Origin: Maritalea porphyrae
Lineage (GTDB): Bacteria > Pseudomonadota > Alphaproteobacteria > Rhizobiales > Devosiaceae
Length of the DNA stretch: 64,000 nt
Reading direction: 5' to 3'
NCBI RefSeq assembly: GCF_030159895.1
Contig: NZ_BSNI01000002.1
Coordinates: forward strand, 808,039 to 872,038
The notes beneath the pieces are model-generated. The model was not told where the DNA came from. It made no database searches and worked only from the letters and a program-made list of their open reading frames with translations. Below, piece after piece: positions 18,936 to 26,954 of the stretch. A program made the position numbers and the translations under genes. Each line of letters starts with the position of its first letter. The stretch's first letter is position 1.

Positions 18936-19643
18936 TCAGCGAACGGGGCGCACATTGTCATCAAAGTGGACATGGCGTCGGCGAAAGGTTTTGCCTTCGA
19001 CAAACGTTGGGGCGCTTATTCGATCCATGCGGAAATGTCGAAAATCATTACGTTCTGGATCCCATGCAACAAGATACCAAAGTGGGGGCAGAATGAGCAT
19101 TGCCTGCGGTTCGACGCAGCGGGTGCTAGTTGCCCCTTTCGCGTCTTGATAGGCAAATCTCAAGTATAACCGTTTTAAGAAAGCGGTTTCGAACGCGGGC
19201 AACAATTCAGCATCCATTTTGCCCACATTGCTGGTGTCAATTTGCGGTGCGAGTGTCCCTATATAGAGGCAATCCAAGAACCTTCGCAGGTCACGCACTT
19301 TGTCGGGCGGCAGTGCTTTTTCGATTTTTTCCAGCCCACGATCAGCAAGGCCCGCAAATGGCAGATTACCAGCGGCGCGCATGGAAGCGACGCTGATGAG
19401 GAGCGCAAAAACTTCCGCAACGGAAAGGCGTGCTGTTGTTTGTAGGGACTGCGGGTCAAGCTGCAGCCCGCCACCTCGGCCAGTTTCAGAGTGGATGACA
19501 AAGCCTTCATCGCGCAAGCTGCAAATATCACGCAAAATCGTGCGCCTAGATGCACCAACCTCCTCAGATAGTTGGGCGACAGTTGATGTACCATTGCGCC
19601 GTAAACTGCGCACGATGGCGTCTTTTCGCATGCGAACGTTCAT
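18936..19643 (-). CDS. YafY-type WYL-domain transcriptional regulator
   Basis: DeoR-like helix-turn-helix regulator with a WYL effector domain, 235 residues. The N-terminal HTH_11 is MRKDAIVRSLRRNGTSTVAQ to SRRTILRDICSLRDEGF; the GRGGGLQL wing follows. The C-terminal WYL region reads LPPLWYLVAWDPERNDFRHFRMDRI. AGGAATGACAA precedes the ATG at 19643; a second in-frame ATG lies four codons later. It is divergent from an epoxide-hydrolase-like gene, with a perfect 11-base inverted repeat 18 bases from its own start, so autoregulation and control of the neighbour are likely. Confidence 0.9.
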   Translation of the reverse strand: MNVRMRKDAIVRSLRRNGTSTVAQLSEEVGASRRTILRDICSLRDEGFVIHSETGRGGGLQLDPQSLQTTARLSVAEVFALLISVASMRAAGNLPFAGLADRGLEKIEKALPPDKVRDLRRFLDCLYIGTLAPQIDTSNVGKMDAELLPAFETAFLKRLYLRFAYQDAKGATSTRCVEPQAMLILPPLWYLVAWDPERNDFRHFRMDRISAPTFVEGKTFRRRHVHFDDNVRPVR

Positions 19644-19660
19644 TTGTCATTCCTGACATT

Positions 19661-19687
19661 AAATAGTGCCAGAATTTGGCACTATTT
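19661..19687. promoter_or_regulatory. Perfect 11-bp inverted repeat, candidate WYL-regulator operator
   Basis: Left arm AAATAGTGCCA (19661-19671), 5-base spacer, right arm TGGCACTATTT (19677-19687), with no mismatch. It lies between two divergent starts (19643 and 19731). Palindromes with TGGCA or TGTCA half-sites are usual for this regulator class. Assignment to the adjacent gene product is inference. Confidence 0.78.
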
Positions 19688-19730
19688 GAGTTTACGCACT
19701 TGTTGAACATATCAGCAAGGAGAAAATGTT

Positions 19731-20675
19731 ATGTCAGTTTCAGGTGATTTCCCAACACCAACTATGGTCTCGCTCAATGGCGTGGAAATCGAAGTATTTG
19801 AAGCGGGTCGTAAGAATTTGGGCAACCCAATTGTGCTTTGTCACGGTTGGCCCGAGCACGCTTTTTCATGGCGTCATCAAATGCCAATTCTCGCAGACGC
19901 GGGATATCATGTCATTGTGCCCAACCAGCGCGGTTACGGTAACTCATCTTGCCCCACCGAAGTGTCAGCGTATGACATCGAGCATCTTACGGGCGACCTT
20001 TGTGGGTTACTTGATCATTTTGGCTATGATGATGCCGTTTTCATGGGGCATGACTGGGGTGCAAACGTGGTTTGGTCGATGGCGCTGCTTCATCCCGAGC
20101 GCGTGAAGAAGATCATAAATCTTGCTTTACCTTACCAGGCGCGAACCGAAAAACCTTGGATTGAGTTGATGGAAGAGTTCTTTGGTGGGGACCATTATTT
20201 CGTGCACTTCAACCGGCAGCCGGGCGTCGCAGATGCGGTGCTGGATCAAAATACACACCAATTTCTGCGCAATATTTTCCGCAAGAACGTACCGCCGATG
20301 CCTCCTGAACCGGGCATGATGATGATCAATCTCGCTCTGGCGGGTGAGCCGTTGGGGGACCCAGTGATGGATAAAGGTGAGCTGGCGGTATTTGCCCAGT
20401 CGTTTGAGAAAACGGGATTTACCAGCAGCATAAACTGGTACCGAAATCTAGATCGGAACTGGCATATCCTAGCCGACATTGACCCCATTGTTAAAATGCC
20501 TGCGCTTATGATTTATGGTGACCGCGATGTTATTCCGAAATCAGAGAACCTAGCCGACTTCGTGCCAAATGTTGATGTGGTGAGTTTGGATTGCGGCCAC
20601 TGGATCCAACAAGAAAAGCCAGATGAGACAAATGCGGCAATCTTGAAATGGCTTGGAGACACACCTACAAGTTAG
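19731..20675 (+). CDS. Alpha/beta hydrolase, epoxide-hydrolase-like
   Basis: 314-residue hydrolase of the epoxide hydrolase subgroup. The oxyanion motif HGWPEHAFSW (about residues 38-47) and the nucleophile elbow GHDWGA with Asp108 rather than Ser indicate an epoxide hydrolase or haloalkane-dehalogenase-like ester intermediate. The catalytic His is in DCGHWIQQEKP near the C-terminus, and a plausible acid is in MIYGDRDVIP. HGWP favours epoxide hydrolase over dehalogenase. Start chosen at ATG 19731 with AAGGAG upstream. Divergently controlled with the WYL regulator. The natural substrate is unknown. Confidence 0.85.
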   Translation: MSVSGDFPTPTMVSLNGVEIEVFEAGRKNLGNPIVLCHGWPEHAFSWRHQMPILADAGYHVIVPNQRGYGNSSCPTEVSAYDIEHLTGDLCGLLDHFGYDDAVFMGHDWGANVVWSMALLHPERVKKIINLALPYQARTEKPWIELMEEFFGGDHYFVHFNRQPGVADAVLDQNTHQFLRNIFRKNVPPMPPEPGMMMINLALAGEPLGDPVMDKGELAVFAQSFEKTGFTSSINWYRNLDRNWHILADIDPIVKMPALMIYGDRDVIPKSENLADFVPNVDVVSLDCGHWIQQEKPDETNAAILKWLGDTPTS

Positions 20676-20697
20676 CGCTCAAACAAGCCAAAACTCT

Positions 20698-20728
20698 TTC
20701 CGCTCTCTGGGCTCTTCGGAGAGCGGAA
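20698..20728 (+). terminator. Hairpin downstream of the epoxide-hydrolase-like gene
   Basis: TTCCGCTCTC (20698-20707) and GAGAGCGGAA (20719-20728) form a perfect 10-base stem with an 11-base loop, 23 bases after the stop codon. It has the position of a terminator but no T-run follows, so termination is only probable. Confidence 0.5.
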
Positions 20729-20752
20729 CCCAACCGTCGAAAGCTGTTATAG

Positions 20753-21322
20753 ATGGACGAAGTTCGCTTTTTCACGACACAAGAGGAGTTTGCTGATTGG
20801 TTGGAGAAAAACCACAGCGATATGAGCGAGCTTTGGGTTGGCTACTACAAAAAAGACACAGGTCGTCCAAGTTTGACCTGGTCGCAGTCTGTTGATGCAG
20901 CCCTTTGTTATGGATGGATCGATGGTGTGCGAAAGTCCATCGATGCGCAAAGCTACAAAATTCGATTTACACCCCGAAACCCCAAAAGTGTCTGGAGCGC
21001 GGTCAACGTCAAAAAAGTCAAAGAGCTCATCAAGCTTGGCAAAATGAAGCCAGCAGGCTTGGCACTTTACAACATAAGAGAAGACAAAGAGGGGTACACG
21101 TCAAACAGTAGACGCATGACGCTCGACCCCAATTTTGAAGAGCAACTTAAAGCCAGCGAGACAGCCTGGGCATTCTTTTCTGACTTGGCACCATCCTACA
21201 AGCGCGACTCAATTTGGTGGGTCATGAGTGCCAAAAAGGAAGAAACCCGGCTGAAACGGTTTGAAATCTTGCTTAGCTCTGCGAAGGCTCGCGAGAAAAT
21301 TCCGATGCTTCGAAAATATTGA
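20753..21322 (+). CDS. YdeI/OmpD-associated family protein
   Basis: 189-residue cytoplasmic protein of the YdeI/OmpD-associated family. It has the typical N-terminus with FADWLEKNHSDMSELWVGYYKK, the LTWSQSVDAALCYGWIDG block and the FTPRNPKSVWS block, and a C-terminus rich in Lys/Arg. The molecular function of the family is not established; some members are labelled bacteriocin-protection proteins on thin evidence. It stands alone between a hydrolase and a GntR regulator, with a weak ribosome site. Confidence 0.82.
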   Translation: MDEVRFFTTQEEFADWLEKNHSDMSELWVGYYKKDTGRPSLTWSQSVDAALCYGWIDGVRKSIDAQSYKIRFTPRNPKSVWSAVNVKKVKELIKLGKMKPAGLALYNIREDKEGYTSNSRRMTLDPNFEEQLKASETAWAFFSDLAPSYKRDSIWWVMSAKKEETRLKRFEILLSSAKAREKIPMLRKY

Positions 21323-21410
21323 GCTCAGTTCCTATTAGAACTTGTTGAGCGCGCGACCAGCCCAATTTGACGGGATCTTCCGCAAAACAATAGGTTTTCA
21401 CAAAAGACGT

Positions 21411-21493
21411 AAGTTGTCTGACCTTTAGTGAAAAGTTGAACACTTATTGGCATTTTATGTCCATTCAATGTTGACTCTTAAAGTTGTCAGACA
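21411..21493. promoter_or_regulatory. Repeated AAGTTGTCWGAC motif, candidate FadR/GntR operators
   Basis: AAGTTGTCTGAC at 21411-21422 and AAGTTGTCAGAC at 21481-21492, exactly 70 bases apart on the same strand. Each contains the palindrome GTC-N-GAC, which resembles half-symmetric operators of FCD-type GntR regulators. They lie just upstream of such a regulator (start 21526), the second ending 33 bases before it. Autoregulation is inferred. Confidence 0.6.
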
Positions 21494-21525
21494 TATTACA
21501 TCATATAAATACGAGGAGTGGGCCG

Positions 21526-22281
21526 TTGGCTGCTGTGAAGTCGAAATCGAAAAAGCACGATGATCAAAAGAGCGCTGCGAAGCTATTGCCCAAGATTGAG
21601 CGCAAGAGCCGCACGGCAGAAGTATTGGACGCTTTGGTGCAAATGATTGAAGCAGCGGATCTGCAAATTGGGGATGCTTTGCCATCGGAGACTTTGCTTG
21701 CCGATCAATTGGGCGTTGGCCGTTCCACTATCCGCGAAGCCCTAAATCGGTGGGAAGGGTTGGGGCTTGTGCGCCGCCGCCGCGGGTCCGGTACATACAT
21801 CACTGCCAACATTAAGTCGTCAAAAGGCTTGGGTTCAACCACCACAAAGCTTGAAGCCGAAGGCTTGCTTAGAATTCTGGATGTGCGTCGTACATTGGAA
21901 AAAGAAGTGGTGCAACGCGCAGCGCAAAACATTTCAGATGGGCAAATTGAGAAGATGCGCGCCGCTTATAAGAAGATGGAACGTTTGGTCAATGATGGCT
22001 TGCGTTGGCGCGAGGCAGACCACGAATTTCACGCTGTAATTTATGAGGCAAGCGGCAACACCATGTTTGGGCAAGTCATTCGCGATGTGGATGATGCATT
22101 TCACGCGTCCAAAGTGGACAATTCGCCATTTGAAGATCCTGCATTTGGTTTTCGTTCGGTGCCACTGCACGCCAATTTATGCGAGGCGATCGCGCGGCGA
22201 TCAGCTGACGACGCCGTCACCGCAATAATTGAAATATTGGATTTGGTGGAACGGGAGGTCCGCTCAGTCTCACAGAGCTAA
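21526..22281 (+). CDS. FadR-subfamily GntR transcriptional regulator
   Basis: 251-residue regulator with an N-terminal winged helix (LQIGDALPSETLLADQLGVG then STIREALNRWEGLGLVRRRRGSGTYI) and a C-terminal all-helical FCD domain. The FCD metal-binding residues appear as Asp/His in READHEFHAVIYEASGN and a later His in PLHANLCEAI. The start is a TTG at 21526 with GAGGAG seven bases upstream; an open frame runs to 21484 but lacks such a site. It precedes the second peptide ABC operon by 135 bases in the same orientation and is its likely regulator. Confidence 0.88.
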   Translation: MAAVKSKSKKHDDQKSAAKLLPKIERKSRTAEVLDALVQMIEAADLQIGDALPSETLLADQLGVGRSTIREALNRWEGLGLVRRRRGSGTYITANIKSSKGLGSTTTKLEAEGLLRILDVRRTLEKEVVQRAAQNISDGQIEKMRAAYKKMERLVNDGLRWREADHEFHAVIYEASGNTMFGQVIRDVDDAFHASKVDNSPFEDPAFGFRSVPLHANLCEAIARRSADDAVTAIIEILDLVEREVRSVSQS

Positions 22282-22356
22282 CAACGATCCCTTTGAGCGC
22301 GATGCGGGTCGAACAATAACAATCTAGCGCACCCAAATTTCAAAGCATGCAGATGA

Positions 22357-22378
22357 CTCAAAAAACTTCATTTTTGAG
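22357..22378. promoter_or_regulatory. Inverted repeat upstream of the second peptide SBP gene
   Basis: CTCAAAAA (22357-22364), 6-base loop, TTTTTGAG (22371-22378), perfect. It sits in the 135-base gap between the GntR gene and the SBP gene. It may be a weak terminator for the regulator or an operator; the sequence alone does not decide. Confidence 0.4.
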
Positions 22379-22416
22379 AGCGGGAAAGCTGTGTCTGCGC
22401 ACAAAGGGAGAAGAAA

Positions 22417-24021
22417 ATGAAACGCATAATGAAATTTGCTGGGCTGTTGGCAGCCGGGCTGATGTTGGGACAGGGGCCCGTTGTTGCTGAAACCGGCATC
22501 ACCGGCTTCCATGATTCAACGTCGGGCACATATATGGACTATATGAAAACGGTCTATGCACGTGCTGGTAAGCCTGAATTACTGCAATTGCCGCTCACCG
22601 CTTTCGACAAAGAATATGATCTTGTTGGTCTTGCCGCTGAAAGCTGGTCGCAATCCGAGGATGGACTAACATGGACCATCAATCTGCGGAATAATTTGAC
22701 TTGGTCCGATGGCCATCCTCTCACTTCAGAAGACTATTTGTTCTCGCTACAACGTGCGGCCACATCAGGATATGACTTTGCCTGGTATTGGGATTTCGCT
22801 GGCGGTATTAAAAACTGGAAACCAGTAACCGAAGGCAGCGCAGATGTTGCTGAATTGGGTCTTGGCGCACCAGATGAGCATACGCTGACGGTGACAACAG
22901 AAACAGCAAAACCCTATCTGCCGAGCGTGATTTCGCTTTGGTATCCGGTGCCAAAACACATTTGGGATGAGCACGGTGACGACTATGCCGCAAATGTGGA
23001 CACGCTAGTGTCTTCAGGCGCGTTCAAGCTGGACAGCTGGGAAAAATCCACCAACAAAATGGTGTTCTCAAAACGTGCTGATTATGCCGGGCCATGGCCT
23101 GCACAAATCGACAAGGTGACCATTGATCCTTCTGTTGGCGCACCAGAAGTTGGCTTCCCTGCTTACTTGGCGGGCGATACGGACCTAACAAACCTGAACG
23201 CTGGGCAAATCCCGTTTGCTGAAGCAAAATTCAAAGAGCAATTGCGTACCAATGCAATCTTTGCGGTGTCCTACTTCTCGTTCGACCTAGAAGCAGAACC
23301 ATTCAACAATATCGACGTGCGTAAAGCGCTTTGGTACGCGGTTGACCGTGAGGAGATGACCTCAACCGTGCTGAAAAACCTAGCCATTCCAGCCAAATCT
23401 TTGCTGGCCCCGGGTTTCCCAGGTTACAATGAAGGCTTGACCCAATACGCCACTTTTGACCCAGAAAAAGCTCGAGAGCACCTGGCAAAAGCTGGCTATC
23501 CAAACGGCGAAGGCTTTCCAAAAGTAGAAGTGTGGTACCGCAAACAAGGTGGCTATAATGGCGCAATTACCGCACCAATGCTGCAATATTTGCAAGCCGA
23601 ATATAAAGAGCATCTCGGCATTGAGATGGACATCAAGGTGATGAGCATCCAGGAATGGATGGACGCGTTGCTCAATAAGAAAAACTCATTGTTCTTGTCA
23701 CCATATGAGTTTGACTATCTCGACCCATCAAACTTCTACGGCATTTTCTACAACGGCGGCCGCCACTCGCACCACCTCGCATCATATGACGAGCTGGTCG
23801 CTCAAGCAGACAGCAACCCAAACTGGGAAACTCGCCTCGAACTCTATGAAAAAGCTGAAATGGAGTTGATCAACAATGTGTCGATTATTCCACTAATGCA
23901 CCCGATCACAACTTCACTCATCAAAAACGAAGTGAAGGGTGAAGGTACCTCGCCAAACAAGCTTGGTTTCTCACCATTGGATGCCCGCATTACCTACTTC
24001 TATACACACGTAACGAAGTAG
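22417..24021 (+). CDS. Peptide ABC transporter substrate-binding protein (SBP_bac_5, OppA/AppA-like)
   Basis: Periplasmic binding protein of 534 residues with a signal peptide MKRIMKFAGLLAAGLMLG ending near VVA, followed by ETGITGFHDS. The SBP_bac_5 body is clear from DGLTWTINLRNNLTWSDGHPL and LRTNAIFAVSYFSFDLEAEPF. AAAGGGAGAAG lies just before the ATG. First gene of an operon with order SBP, two ATPases, two permeases and an aminotransferase, which differs from the gene order of the first peptide operon, so the two are not recent duplicates. The ligand is unknown. Confidence 0.92.
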   Translation: MKRIMKFAGLLAAGLMLGQGPVVAETGITGFHDSTSGTYMDYMKTVYARAGKPELLQLPLTAFDKEYDLVGLAAESWSQSEDGLTWTINLRNNLTWSDGHPLTSEDYLFSLQRAATSGYDFAWYWDFAGGIKNWKPVTEGSADVAELGLGAPDEHTLTVTTETAKPYLPSVISLWYPVPKHIWDEHGDDYAANVDTLVSSGAFKLDSWEKSTNKMVFSKRADYAGPWPAQIDKVTIDPSVGAPEVGFPAYLAGDTDLTNLNAGQIPFAEAKFKEQLRTNAIFAVSYFSFDLEAEPFNNIDVRKALWYAVDREEMTSTVLKNLAIPAKSLLAPGFPGYNEGLTQYATFDPEKAREHLAKAGYPNGEGFPKVEVWYRKQGGYNGAITAPMLQYLQAEYKEHLGIEMDIKVMSIQEWMDALLNKKNSLFLSPYEFDYLDPSNFYGIFYNGGRHSHHLASYDELVAQADSNPNWETRLELYEKAEMELINNVSIIPLMHPITTSLIKNEVKGEGTSPNKLGFSPLDARITYFYTHVTK

Positions 24022-24033
24022 GCTGCAAAGGCT

Positions 24034-24073
24034 GCAGCGTCCTGTATCTCCTCCCGACGGGGCAGGGCGCTGC
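24034..24073 (+). promoter_or_regulatory. Intercistronic stem-loop after the second peptide SBP gene
   Basis: GCAGCGTCCTG (24034-24044) pairs with CAGGGCGCTGC (24063-24073) over 11 bases with one T-G pair. The 18-base loop contains a smaller CCC/GGG helix. It begins 12 bases after the SBP stop and has no T-run. Same placement as at 5668-5708 and 13270-13296. Confidence 0.7.
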
Positions 24074-24106
24074 GGCCAGCAAATTTGAGTGGAATTGGTG
24101 AGCGAA

Positions 24107-25072
24107 ATGCCTCTTGTAGAAATAGAAAATTTAAGCGTCAGCTTTTCAAGTCCCGATGGGCAAGTGCAAGCGGTAAGAGACGTATCTCTAACTTTGGAGC
24201 ACGGCCAGTCCCTCGGCATTGTTGGTGAATCTGGTTCTGGGAAGTCAGTTTCGCTTATGGCGTTGTTGCGATTGCTGCCAACTCAATCAGCAACGGTTCG
24301 GGCGACAAAGCTTAGGCTTGATGGCGTCGATATGCTCACCTGTCCCAAAAATGAACTAGCGGGAGTGCGGGGCAAGGTCGCCTCATTGATATTCCAAGAT
24401 CCGATGGCATCGTTTGATCCCTTGTTCAAAATTGCCGATCAACTCACTGAAACGGTGCTTGCGCACTTTGATGTCAGCAAATCTGAGGCAGAGCAACGAG
24501 TATTGTCGATGTTGAACAGAGTGGAGATGCCGGATCCAAACCGGGTCATGTCCAGCTACCCCCACCAACTTTCTGGTGGCATGTTGCAACGCGCGATGAT
24601 CGCAATGGCCCTGATATGCGAACCCAAAATTCTAATTGCCGATGAACCAACAACGGCGCTCGACGTTACGGTGCAAGCGCAAATTCTGCAATTGATAGGT
24701 GATCTGCAACAAGAAACAGGTATGGGCCTTATCATGATCACTCATGACCTAGGTGTAGTAGCAGAAACCGTCAATGATATCGTGGTGATGTATGGCGGCA
24801 AGGTGATGGAACAAACAACGGTGTTTGATTTGTTCGAGGCACCACGTCACCCATACGCACAAGCCTTACTCGCCAGCATTCCAGGGCAAGTGGCAGGAAA
24901 GCGCAAACTGAGAGAAATTCCCGGCCAAGCGCCCAATCCGCTCGCGCCGCCGGCAGGGTGTCCATTTCATTTCAGGTGTGAAAAAGCTGACGCCAAATGC
25001 GTTGAGCAAATGCCTGTTCTGCAACGCTTCGGCCCAAACCATGCAACAGCATGCCTAAAGGTGATGTCATGA
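24107..25072 (+). CDS. Peptide ABC transporter ATP-binding protein (OppD-like)
   Basis: ATPase of the second peptide importer, about 321 residues from ATG 24107. GTG codons at 24089 and 24098 are alternative starts and the sequence does not settle the choice. Walker [11 protein letters not shown], signature LSGGMLQRA, Walker [13 protein letters not shown] and switch ITHDLGVVAE are present. The C-terminal oligo_HPY extension has CPFHFRCEKADAKC. The signature carries Leu-Gln after GGM, a common variant in this subfamily. The stop overlaps the next start as ATGA. Confidence 0.92.
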   Translation: MPLVEIENLSVSFSSPDGQVQAVRDVSLTLEHGQSLGIVGESGSGKSVSLMALLRLLPTQSATVRATKLRLDGVDMLTCPKNELAGVRGKVASLIFQDPMASFDPLFKIADQLTETVLAHFDVSKSEAEQRVLSMLNRVEMPDPNRVMSSYPHQLSGGMLQRAMIAMALICEPKILIADEPTTALDVTVQAQILQLIGDLQQETGMGLIMITHDLGVVAETVNDIVVMYGGKVMEQTTVFDLFEAPRHPYAQALLASIPGQVAGKRKLREIPGQAPNPLAPPAGCPFHFRCEKADAKCVEQMPVLQRFGPNHATACLKVMS

Positions 25073-26028
25073 ACAACGCTTTGGAACTCAGGGGCCTGAA
25101 TAAGAGTTTTTACAAAAAACAGGGTGGTTTGGGGCTCTTTGGCTCAAATTTGGTTGAGCATCGCGCGGTTGACGATGTCTCGATCAAAATACCGGAACGC
25201 AAAATTGTTGGTTTGGTCGGCGAAAGTGGATCAGGCAAATCAACTGTCGGTTTGATGGCCATGCGGCTACTTGAACCTTCAGACGGTGCGATAATTCTCA
25301 ACGGAACGGACATCACTAAACTGTCGTCTGACGAGTTGAAGCCGCATCGTGCGCAGATGCAGATCATTTTTCAGGATAGCTACTCGTCGCTCAACCCAAT
25401 GATGACTTTGTGGGAGATTGTTGCGGAGCCATTTGTTATTCACAAAATGCACGACACAAAAACCCGTCGTGCCAAAGCGAATGAGCTGTTGGAAATCGTG
25501 GGGCTGGGCGGCATGTTTGCCAATCGATACCCGCATGAGCTTTCAGGTGGGCAAAGGCAGCGTGTTTCGATTGCCCACGCGCTCGCGCTCAAGCCAAAAG
25601 TGTTGATCGCAGATGAACCCACATCGGCCTTAGACGTGTCAGTAAAAGCGCAGGTGATTAATCTGCTACATGATCTGAGCGACGAAATGGGGTTGTCCAT
25701 CCTTTTCATCAGCCATGAACTATCGGTTGTCAGATCGTTGGTTGATGAAATCGTGGTGATGCATCGCGGGCGGATTGTGGAGCATGCTGAAACCGAGCAG
25801 ATTTTCCAAAACGCGCAGCACCCATATACGCAATCATTGTTGGACAGCATTCCGGTTCTAAACCCCAAATTGCGGAAGCGCAGAAGTTTCCGCTCGCAAG
25901 AGGATATTGCGGCCGAAATACCAAAGCTGCCGTTAGCGCAGTTTACCTCGCAATCTAATCCAAAGATGGCGCAAATTGCGCACGGGCATTTGGTCGAAGC
26001 AATTCCAATGGAAGGAGCATCATCATGA
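25069..26028 (+). CDS. Peptide ABC transporter ATP-binding protein (OppF-like)
   Basis: Second ATPase, 319 residues from the ATG that overlaps the OppD-like stop. Walker [10 protein letters not shown], signature LSGGQRQRV, Walker B VLIADEPTSALD and switch ISHELSVVRS are intact. It lacks the usual C-terminal CxFxxRC cysteine cluster; the tail instead runs RKRRSFRSQEDIAAEIPKLP, so the iron-sulfur type extension of other family members is missing here. The stop overlaps the start of the following permease (ATGA). Confidence 0.92.
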   Translation: MNNALELRGLNKSFYKKQGGLGLFGSNLVEHRAVDDVSIKIPERKIVGLVGESGSGKSTVGLMAMRLLEPSDGAIILNGTDITKLSSDELKPHRAQMQIIFQDSYSSLNPMMTLWEIVAEPFVIHKMHDTKTRRAKANELLEIVGLGGMFANRYPHELSGGQRQRVSIAHALALKPKVLIADEPTSALDVSVKAQVINLLHDLSDEMGLSILFISHELSVVRSLVDEIVVMHRGRIVEHAETEQIFQNAQHPYTQSLLDSIPVLNPKLRKRRSFRSQEDIAAEIPKLPLAQFTSQSNPKMAQIAHGHLVEAIPMEGASS

Positions 26029-26951
26029 TCGGCTATATCGTACGTCGCCTATTGTCGATCAGCGTCACTTTTGTGGTTGTATCGATCCTTGTTTTTGTAA
26101 TGATGCATGCCATTCCGGGCGGGCCATTTGACGCGACCGAAATGCCAGTTTCTGAAGCGGTGCGTGCAAAGATCATGGCCCAATATGGATTGGATCAACC
26201 GCTCTACATGCAGTACCTAAAATATATGTGGGGCGTGTTGCACTTTGATTTTGGGGTGCCATTTCAAAGCCCAGGTGAAACCGTGATTGAATTGCTGAGC
26301 CGCGCCTGGATTCCAAGTTTGGTGCTTGGTGGAGCAGGCGTTTTAATTGGCGCACCCTTAGGGATCATCCTTGGCCTATGCGCCGCGCTCAACCGTAATA
26401 GCTGGATAGACTATTTGGCGTCTGCATTGGCGACGCTTGGGCTCACCATACCCGTATTTGTGATTTCGATGTTGCTCATTCTTGTCTTCGCGGTTTGGCT
26501 GGGCTGGCTGCCGGCAAGCGGTTGGGGAAGCCCCGAGAGCTGGATATTGCCGATTATTGCCTATGCAGCAATTCCGCTAGCAACTTATGCGCGTTATACG
26601 CGTTCGGCGATGCTCGATACCCTCAATAAGCCGTTCGTGACCGTGTTGCGTGCAAAGGGCCTTTCCGAGCGAGATGTGATTTTCAAACATGTCCTGCGCA
26701 ACTCAGCCATTCCCATGGTCACGGTGTTTTTGCCCATGTTTATCGGCACAGCGACAGGCAGTATCTTTGTTGAAGCCATGTTCCGGGTGCCTGGACTTGG
26801 TGCCTATTTTGTGTCGAGCATTGAATCTCGAGACTACCCGCTGGAAATGGCGTTGGTTCTGATCATTACACTTATGTTTTGTGTCGCCTATTTTCTGGCA
26901 GACATTGCCTATGCGCTCCTTAATCCGCGCATTCGACTTGGGGGGAAATAG
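26025..26951 (+). CDS. Peptide ABC transporter permease (OppB-like)
   Basis: Inner-membrane permease of 308 residues. The N-terminus IVRRLLSISVTFVVVSILVFVMMHAIPGGPF is the usual OppB/DppB signature. Six membrane helices and the EAA loop FVTVLRAKGLSERDVIFKHVLRN are visible. It begins within the stop of the ATPase gene and is followed after 3 bases by the second permease. Confidence 0.93.
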   Translation: MIGYIVRRLLSISVTFVVVSILVFVMMHAIPGGPFDATEMPVSEAVRAKIMAQYGLDQPLYMQYLKYMWGVLHFDFGVPFQSPGETVIELLSRAWIPSLVLGGAGVLIGAPLGIILGLCAALNRNSWIDYLASALATLGLTIPVFVISMLLILVFAVWLGWLPASGWGSPESWILPIIAYAAIPLATYARYTRSAMLDTLNKPFVTVLRAKGLSERDVIFKHVLRNSAIPMVTVFLPMFIGTATGSIFVEAMFRVPGLGAYFVSSIESRDYPLEMALVLIITLMFCVAYFLADIAYALLNPRIRLGGK

Positions 26952-26954
26952 CAA

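Noticed and set aside
20753-21322. Annotation of the YdeI-family gene as bacteriocin protection
   Set aside because: The label is carried by some family members, but there is no bacteriocin gene or other support nearby.
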